Of a stretch of 10,720 bases of DNA, positions 6,299-10,720 are shown piece by piece. The DNA lies in assembly GCA_963640745.1 (NCBI GenBank), contig CAVIBB010000072.1:1-10720 (forward strand). The letters run 5' to 3'. Every line of letters starts with the position of its first letter. Positions within the stretch are counted from its first letter, which is position 1. Under the pieces are notes generated by a model that did not search any database, was not told where the DNA came from, and worked only from the letters and a program-made list of their open reading frames with translations. The position numbers were made by a program, and so were the translations under genes. Source of the DNA: Paratractidigestivibacter sp963640745 (GTDB taxonomy: Bacteria > Actinomycetota > Coriobacteriia > Coriobacteriales > Atopobiaceae).

Positions 6299-9169
6299 CT
6301 ACTCGGCCGCGGCCTCGGGGCGCTTGGGGTTGCGCGGCTCGGGCGTCTCGACCGGGTCGCCGTGGAGCGCCTTTTCCGGCGTGATGGGCAGCGTGCGCAC
6401 GTAGTTGCCCGTGGCGTGGGCGACGGCGCTCGCGATGGCGGGCGAGGGCGTGTTGATGACGACCTCGCCGATGGACTTCGCGCCGAAGGGACCCGTGGGC
6501 TCGTAGCTCGGCATGAACTCCACGCGCACGTCGGGCACGTCCATGCGGGACGGGATCTTGTACTGCATGAAGGAGTCGGTGCGCATGCGCCCGCGGGCGT
6601 CGTAGCTCACGTCCTCGCACATGGCCATGCCGATGCCCTGCACAAGGCCGCCCTCGACCTGCACGCGCGCGAGGTTTGAGTTGATTACGGTGCCGCAGTC
6701 GACGACGGCCGCGTAGTCCACGAGGTCGTACTTGCCCGTCTCGCGGTCGAGGTCGATGGTGGCGACGGCCGCGATGAACGGGGGCGGCGACTGCGGCTGC
6801 GTGTTCGAGCCGTGGCCCGAGAGCATGCCGGGGTTCAGGCCGAAGCCGATCGCGCGGTTGGCCATCTCGGCCACCGTCATCTTGAGCATGCCGTCGGACG
6901 AGCAGACGACGCCGGAGTCGAACTCCACGTCCTCCACGTCGAGCTCCCACCACGTGGCGGCGAGGCTGCAGATCTTCTCGCGAAGGTCGGTCGCCGCCTT
7001 GACCACGGCGCCGCCGGTCGTATAGGTGCCCGAGGACGCGTAGGCGCCCGAGTCGAAGGGGGAGGTGTCGGTGTCGACGCCCTTGGTCACCACGCGGTCG
7101 ACGTCGCAGCCCAGGATCTCGGCGGCGATCTGCGCGAGGATGGTGTCGGCGCCCGTGCCCACGTCGGTCGCGCCGATCTTGAGCACATAGAAGCCGTCGT
7201 CCTCGAGCGTGATGTCGACGTTGGCGATGTCTACGTTGGAGATGCCCGAGCCCTGCATGGTCAGCGCCACGCCTCGCGCGCGCACGCGGCCGTCGGGCAG
7301 CTCCTCCACGAGGGGCTTGCGCTTCCAGCCGGTGAGCTGCATGACGCGCTCGAGGCACTCGTCCAAGCGGCAGCTGCGCAGCGGCTCCTGGCCGAGCTGC
7401 CAGAGGGTCTCGCCGGACTTGACGATGTTCTTGAAGCGCAGCTCGCACGGGTCCATGCCCAGGATGTCGGCGAGCTCGTTGACGGTGGACTCGACGGCGA
7501 AGCAGCCCTGCGTCGCGCCGTAGCCGCGGAAGGCGCCGCCCGGCATCGTGTTGGTGTAGACGACGTCGTAGTGGAAGCGGCTCGCCGCGCGGTTGTAGAC
7601 GGGTAGGCTCTTCGCGCCGACGAGGCCGATGGTGGTCGTGGCGTGGTAGCCGTACGCGCCGGCGTTCGAGAGCGCGTAGAGGTCGATGGCGGTGATGGTG
7701 CCGTCCTTCTTGGCGGCCATCTTGACCTTGAGCTTCATCTCGTGGCGAGAGTTCGAGCAGCTCATCGTCTCGGTTCGGGTGTAGATGCTCTTGCAGGGGC
7801 GTCCCAGGCGCCACGCGGCGAGCGCGGCGAAGACCTCGCAGCAGCCGGTCTGCTTCGCGCCGAAAGCGCCACCGACGCGCGGCTTGATGATGCGCACCTG
7901 GCTCTTGGGGATGCCGAGCGCCGTGGCCACCTGGCGACGGATGTGGAAGGGGACCTGCGTCGAGGAGACCACGGTGAGGCGCCCGAAGGCGTCCGTGTAG
8001 GCGTAGCAGCGCATCGTCTCCATCATGGCCTGCTCGGCGGCCTGGGTGTGGTAGTCGCGCTCGAGCACGACGTCGGCCTCGGCGAAGGCGCCGTCGACGT
8101 CGCCGAACTCGATGCAGTCGGAGGCCACGAGGTTGCGCTTGGGGTCGCCCGTGCGGTCCGCGCCGTAGGTCCAGTCGTCCTCGTCGTGGATGATGGTCTC
8201 GTTGTCGAGCGCCTCGGAGCAGTCGAGGATGGCGGGGAGCTTCTCGTAGGTCACCTTGACGAGCTTGACCGCCGCCGCGGCCGCCTCCTCCGTCTCGGCC
8301 ACGACGATGGCGATCTCGTCGCCGACGTAGCGCACGGTCGAGTCGAGGATCACCGTGTCGTAGGGCGAGCACTCGAGGTAAGACTGGCCGGCGAGGGTGA
8401 AGCGGTTGTGCGGCACGTCGTCGGGGCCCCAGATGGCGACGACCCCGGGGACGGCCAGCGCGCGCGTGGTGTCGATCTTGGTCACGCGGGCGTGGGCCTG
8501 GCCGCTGCGCACCATCTTGACGACGAGGCAGTCGGCCGGCGCGAGGTCGTCGGTGTAGGCGGGCTTGCCGGCAAGAAGCGCGTAGGCGTCCTTCTTTACG
8601 GCGGGGGAGGACAGCGAGCTGCCGCGGTCCTCGGAGGTCACGCCCTTGCTCGCGTTCTTGACCTGCTTCTCCATCTGCGCGGCTGCCTCGGAGCGCTCCG
8701 AGAGCTTGCCGCCGGGGTTCTTGTGGCGCGCGAGGAAGCGGCGGATGGCGCGCATCTGGCTCGCGTACCCCGAGCAGCGGCAGAGGTTGCCGGAGAGCTC
8801 GCGGCGGATCTCCTCGTCGGTGGCGCCGGGGTTTCGCAGGTCGAGAGCGAGGACGTCCATCTCGAGGCCGGGTGAGCAGAAGCCGCACTGCTCGGCGCCC
8901 TCCTCGGCCATGCAGCGAGCGAAGTCCTCGCGGGCCGGCCCCACGCCCTCGAGCGTGGTGACCTCGTGGCCGTCGACGCGGGCCATGAGCACAGAGCAGG
9001 AAAGCACAGGCTCGCCGTCGAGCCACAGCGTGCACAGGCCGCAGTTGCTCGTCTCGCAACCGCACTTTACGGACTTGATGCCGTGCTCGCGGCACCAGTT
9101 AAAGAGCGTCTGGTCGGGCGCGAAATCGCCCGTGACCTCGCGTCCGTTGAGCGTAAAGGTCATCTTCAT
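6299..9169 (-). CDS. Molybdenum hydroxylase, fused [2Fe-2S] and molybdopterin subunit (xanthine dehydrogenase family)
   Basis: A 956-residue cytosolic protein joining two subunits that are separate in many bacteria. Residues 1-150 are the iron-sulfur module: Cys38, Cys43, Cys46 and Cys58 (CETSNCGLC...C) for one [2Fe-2S] cluster, and Cys95, Cys98, Cys130 and Cys132 (CGFC...CRC) for the other. After a polar linker (150-195) comes the Mo domain: GGAFGAKQ (433-440), GGAFRGYG (544-551, Arg548), VGTGADT (670-676) and GAKSIGE (896-902) with Glu902 at the family's catalytic glutamate. Such enzymes hydroxylate purines, N-heterocycles or aldehydes using water. Gln440 stands where animal xanthine oxidase has a purine-binding Glu, so the substrate is open. 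The ATG overlaps the stop of the FAD-subunit gene in TGATG, with AGGGGGG ahead of it: translational coupling. Aldehyde oxidoreductase of Desulfovibrio gigas has the same domain order. Confidence 0.93.
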   Translation of the reverse strand: MKMTFTLNGREVTGDFAPDQTLFNWCREHGIKSVKCGCETSNCGLCTLWLDGEPVLSCSVLMARVDGHEVTTLEGVGPAREDFARCMAEEGAEQCGFCSPGLEMDVLALDLRNPGATDEEIRRELSGNLCRCSGYASQMRAIRRFLARHKNPGGKLSERSEAAAQMEKQVKNASKGVTSEDRGSSLSSPAVKKDAYALLAGKPAYTDDLAPADCLVVKMVRSGQAHARVTKIDTTRALAVPGVVAIWGPDDVPHNRFTLAGQSYLECSPYDTVILDSTVRYVGDEIAIVVAETEEAAAAAVKLVKVTYEKLPAILDCSEALDNETIIHDEDDWTYGADRTGDPKRNLVASDCIEFGDVDGAFAEADVVLERDYHTQAAEQAMMETMRCYAYTDAFGRLTVVSSTQVPFHIRRQVATALGIPKSQVRIIKPRVGGAFGAKQTGCCEVFAALAAWRLGRPCKSIYTRTETMSCSNSRHEMKLKVKMAAKKDGTITAIDLYALSNAGAYGYHATTTIGLVGAKSLPVYNRAASRFHYDVVYTNTMPGGAFRGYGATQGCFAVESTVNELADILGMDPCELRFKNIVKSGETLWQLGQEPLRSCRLDECLERVMQLTGWKRKPLVEELPDGRVRARGVALTMQGSGISNVDIANVDITLEDDGFYVLKIGATDVGTGADTILAQIAAEILGCDVDRVVTKGVDTDTSPFDSGAYASSGTYTTGGAVVKAATDLREKICSLAATWWELDVEDVEFDSGVVCSSDGMLKMTVAEMANRAIGFGLNPGMLSGHGSNTQPQSPPPFIAAVATIDLDRETGKYDLVDYAAVVDCGTVINSNLARVQVEGGLVQGIGMAMCEDVSYDARGRMRTDSFMQYKIPSRMDVPDVRVEFMPSYEPTGPFGAKSIGEVVINTPSPAIASAVAHATGNYVRTLPITPEKALHGDPVETPEPRNPKRPEAAAE
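8687..8702. repeat. Perfect 16-bp palindrome inside the Fe-S/Mo linker
   Basis: CTCGGAGCGCTCCGAG is self-complementary over 16 bases. It lies in the coding sequence of the interdomain linker, 12 bases upstream of the codon for Met166, where a free-standing Mo subunit would be expected to start. It may be chance in high-GC DNA or a trace of the fusion junction. Confidence 0.5.
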
Positions 9170-9171
9170 CA
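9167..9171 (-). promoter_or_regulatory. TGATG stop/start overlap (translational coupling)
   Basis: On the minus strand the TGA of the FAD subunit (9171-9169) and the ATG of the Fe-S/Mo subunit (9169-9167) share one A. An AGGGGGG stretch about 10 bases upstream lies within the end of the FAD-subunit gene. This arrangement usually keeps subunits in step. Confidence 0.8.
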
Positions 9172-10020
9172 GCAGGCAACCCCCCTGGGCTTGGCGGCTT
9201 CGGCGGCCAGGCGCTGCTCGGTCTCGACGTCCTCCTGCGCCGCGGCGGCAAGAACCGCGCGGCGGGTGAGGACCTCGGCGAGCTCGGCGCGGTAGTCGGC
9301 GCTCGCGCGGCGGTCGGTTCCGTAGTTGAGGTAGCGGGCGTTCTCGCAGGCCGCGGCCAGCTGCTCGGTCGTGAAGCCGGCGGGCAGCGCAAGGTCCTCT
9401 CCCTCGAGGAACTTCGCCTTCTTGGGGCGGGCGCCCACGGCGAGGTGCCACTCGTTCTCCCACAGCGCCGCGCAGACGTTGAGCGTCGAGAAGTCGGTGG
9501 CGGAGTTGCGCAGGCACTGGAAGCTCGCGCGGTAGTCGTGCTTCTTTACGACGATGCGCTCGAGGATGTCGCGAGCGGCGCCGCCGTTGACGAAGTCGCA
9601 GAAACGCATGGTGCCGGCGCCCGTGAACTCCACCCAGGTGTCGAGGGGCAGAAGCGCGGTGACGATGTCCGAGAATCCCATGCGCGCGTAGGCCGAGCCG
9701 CCCACGGTCGCGAGGTTGCGGAACTGCGTGCCGATGATGTCGTGCACGCCGTCGGTAAAGACGCCGCGCGTCATGCGGCGGAACGCCTCGTGGTTCTCGA
9801 GCTGGCCGAGCGTGACCATGGCGCCGATGATGAAGGCGTCGTCGGTCTCTTCTATTTGGTCGAGGCCGCAGCCCGCGAGGTCGATGCCCAGCGGGATGGT
9901 GCGGTCCGATAGCCTGAGCCACATCATGCCGCCTATGACGGTGGCGAGTCGGTTCCCCTGCAGGAGCTCGTAGGCTTCCTGCGTGGTGCCGGGGCGAGCG
10001 TATTGCTCGAATTTGAGCAC
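9169..10020 (-). CDS. FAD-binding subunit of molybdenum hydroxylase (XdhB/CoxM family)
   Basis: A 283-residue flavoprotein subunit that carries electrons from the Fe-S clusters to NAD+ or another acceptor. The N-terminal LKFEQYARP matches the usual family start. VIGGMMWLRL (28-37) is the first FAD loop, and TQFRNLATVGGSAYARMGFSD (98-118) is the second, matching the family RN.ATIGGN...SD pattern. There is no extra Fe-S insertion as in 4-hydroxybenzoyl-CoA reductase. It is first in a two-gene operon, and its TGA overlaps the ATG of the next gene. The GTG at 10020 is chosen because GAGGAGGA lies just upstream and the family begins here. An in-frame ATG at 10050 has a weaker AAGGG site and would add ten residues, so it remains possible. 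Confidence 0.9.
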   Translation of the reverse strand: MLKFEQYARPGTTQEAYELLQGNRLATVIGGMMWLRLSDRTIPLGIDLAGCGLDQIEETDDAFIIGAMVTLGQLENHEAFRRMTRGVFTDGVHDIIGTQFRNLATVGGSAYARMGFSDIVTALLPLDTWVEFTGAGTMRFCDFVNGGAARDILERIVVKKHDYRASFQCLRNSATDFSTLNVCAALWENEWHLAVGARPKKAKFLEGEDLALPAGFTTEQLAAACENARYLNYGTDRRASADYRAELAEVLTRRAVLAAAAQEDVETEQRLAAEAAKPRGVAC

Positions 10021-10023
10021 GAT

Positions 10024-10031
10024 TCCTCCTC
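10024..10031 (-). promoter_or_regulatory. Ribosome binding site deciding the FAD-subunit GTG start
   Basis: The minus strand reads GAGGAGGA, then ATC, then GTG. It is the strongest Shine-Dalgarno match in the window, although its spacing to the GTG is short. Confidence 0.6.
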
Positions 10032-10167
10032 GGGTCGCGCACTGAACCATTATTAACAGCCCTTTAGTTTACAACAGGAAAAACGCTGGATACGGGGGTG
10101 AAACACAGCTCCGTTGCACTTTCTTGTGTGTAGCGCGGGGAACGCCCGGACGTCAGCCTTGTTTTCG

Positions 10168-10280
10168 GGGTTGTGCGACCCTCGGCTTGACGCCGTCGCG
10201 CATAACCCAGACTTTCGGGGCAATAGGCCCTCGGATCGAGGGTTGTGCGCGATTGCTTCCGGCGAGAGGTCGCACAACCC
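10168..10280. repeat. Four GGGTTGTGCG boxes forming two tandem imperfect hairpins
   Basis: Box a GGGTTGTGCGAC (10168-10179) faces inverted box b GTCGCGCATAACCC (10195-10208). Box c GGGTTGTGCGCGA (10240-10252) faces inverted box d GGTCGCACAACCC (10268-10280). Both hairpins span 41 bases and their centres are 72 bp apart. Between them CCCTCG-GAT-CGAGGG (10228-10242) can form a third small stem that competes with box c. The layout fits a dispersed palindromic repeat, paired operators or a structured leader; none can be chosen from sequence alone. Confidence 0.75.
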
Positions 10281-10467
10281 TGAATTCGAGGGGAGGAACC
10301 CTGCATATGGCCGGCGCGTTTCCGTCAAGCGTCCGCCTGTGTTCGTGGTTTCCCGCTCGTTTCCATTTGTCGGCGTCTTTACCAGCCAAAACACGACGTA
10401 TGTTACTTACCGCAACGTTTAAGTTTCGCCGTTCGCCGCCACATGGGTACCGCTCGCCGGCCGCATC

Positions 10468-10473
10468 TATAAC
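10468..10473 (+). promoter_or_regulatory. Putative -10 of the urtA-like gene
   Basis: TATAAC is one mismatch from TATAAT and stands 37 bases before the ATG, giving a leader of about 30 bases. No convincing -35 is visible 16-18 bases upstream, which would fit an activator-dependent promoter. Confidence 0.35.
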
Positions 10474-10510
10474 TTCAGCCATCCAACGGATTCGACGAAA
10501 GGAAGGCTGG

Positions 10511-10720
10511 ATGGCAGCAACTCAGGCACAGCTCACCCGGCGCTCGTTCGTGAGCCTCATGGGACTCGCGGGCGCCTCGGCGGCCCTCGCCGGCTGCAAC
10601 GGCAGCGCCGTCGCCCAGGTGGCCTCGCCCGACACCGGCGAGACGTCCGAGACCTCTGACGGAACGGACGGCGTCTTCGGCGACACCATCAAGGTGGGCA
10701 TCCTCCACTCTCTCTCGGGC
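10511..10720 (+). CDS. urtA: Urea/amide ABC transporter substrate-binding lipoprotein (UrtA-like), partial
   Basis: The first 70 residues are present; the gene runs off the right edge. LTRRSFVSLMGLAG (8-21) is a twin-arginine type signal, followed by the lipobox LAGC with Cys29 as the lipidation site, so the protein should be anchored outside the membrane. A Ser/Thr/Asp-rich tether (30-57) leads to TIKVGILHSLSG (59-70), which is the typical first strand of UrtA, the urea-binding protein of the UrtABCDE transporter; short-chain amide-binding FmdD proteins share it. AAAGGAAGG lies four bases before the ATG. It is divergent from the molybdenum hydroxylase operon, which suggests a nitrogen-acquisition context. 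The substrate cannot be fixed from the N-terminus alone. Confidence 0.8.
   Translation, partial: MAATQAQLTRRSFVSLMGLAGASAALAGCNGSAVAQVASPDTGETSETSDGTDGVFGDTIKVGILHSLSG

Larger units (their letters stand above)
10021..10510. other. Divergent intergenic region between the hydroxylase operon and urtA-like gene
   Basis: This 490-bp stretch should hold the control regions of both divergent transcription units. It contains the two tandem hairpins at 10168-10280 and the urtA-side -10 at 10468. The part from about 10281 to 10467 is less GC-rich; I see no gene or clear motif there. Short open frames on either strand span the hairpins and show no recognisable protein. Confidence 0.65.

Noticed and set aside
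6129..9095. 988-codon open frame on the minus strand overlapping the hydroxylase in another frame
   Set aside because: It is Arg/His/Pro-rich with no domain, while the overlapping frame encodes clear Fe-S and molybdopterin motifs.
6299..10042. Single 1247-codon frame that would join a long N-terminal extension to the Fe-S/Mo protein
   Set aside because: The part above 9169 is the out-of-frame shadow of the FAD subunit; homology and a ribosome binding site start the Fe-S/Mo protein at 9169.
5998..10280. The two intergenic repeat families as one family
   Set aside because: They share only a TTGTGC-like core when one is inverted; flanks, length and spacing differ, so I treat them as separate.
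10053..10482. Small frames of 80-113 codons in the right intergenic region
   Set aside because: They are built from the inverted GGGTTGTGCG boxes, their apparent protein repeats follow from the DNA repeats, and none has a good start context.

Overview
The window is high-GC DNA whose coding regions favour G/C-ending codons. It uses GTG as well as ATG starts, strong purine-rich ribosome binding sites, and a twin-arginine lipoprotein signal of the type RRSFVSLMGLAG...LAGC. Together with a streptococcal/clostridial-style DXS-like protein and a molybdenum hydroxylase, this suggests an anaerobic actinobacterium of the Coriobacteriia. That placement is inferred from style and gene content, not from a marker gene.

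Layout, left to right. (1) 1-1611, minus: an ABC exporter half-transporter that runs off the left edge; its nucleotide-binding domain has the substitutions typical of the degenerate half of a heterodimeric exporter. (2) 1685-3484, minus: a short, divergent 1-deoxy-D-xylulose-5-phosphate synthase (DXS-like), best started at a GTG. (3) 3485-3747: a divergent promoter region. (4) 3748-5937, plus: a DegV-family fatty-acid-binding protein, a short-chain dehydrogenase/reductase (SDR) and holo-ACP synthase, a set with a loose lipid theme. (5) 5938-6298: a non-coding region with five copies of a 24-bp repeat (three direct, two inverted) and a strong terminator-like hairpin. (6) 6299-10020, minus: a two-gene molybdenum hydroxylase (xanthine dehydrogenase family) operon. 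The FAD subunit comes first and is translationally coupled through TGATG to a fused [2Fe-2S]2 plus molybdopterin subunit of 956 residues. (7) 10021-10510: a divergent non-coding region with two tandem imperfect hairpins built from four copies of a GGGTTGTGCG-type box. (8) 10511 to the right edge, plus: the first 70 residues of a lipoprotein that looks like UrtA, the urea (or short-chain amide) ABC-transporter binding protein.

How the genes may work together. The molybdenum hydroxylase would oxidise a purine or other N-heterocycle, and the divergent UrtA-like gene would import urea or an amide, so the right half could be a nitrogen-scavenging locus. DegV, SDR and AcpS all fit fatty-acid or acyl-carrier metabolism. 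DXS feeds isoprenoid and thiamine/pyridoxal precursor synthesis. I found no CRISPR array, tRNA, rRNA, insertion sequence or phage gene. The least explained material is the two intergenic repeat families, the tandem TTTTGAAC boxes ahead of degV, and the Fe-S/Mo gene fusion that keeps a methionine where a separate Mo subunit would begin.
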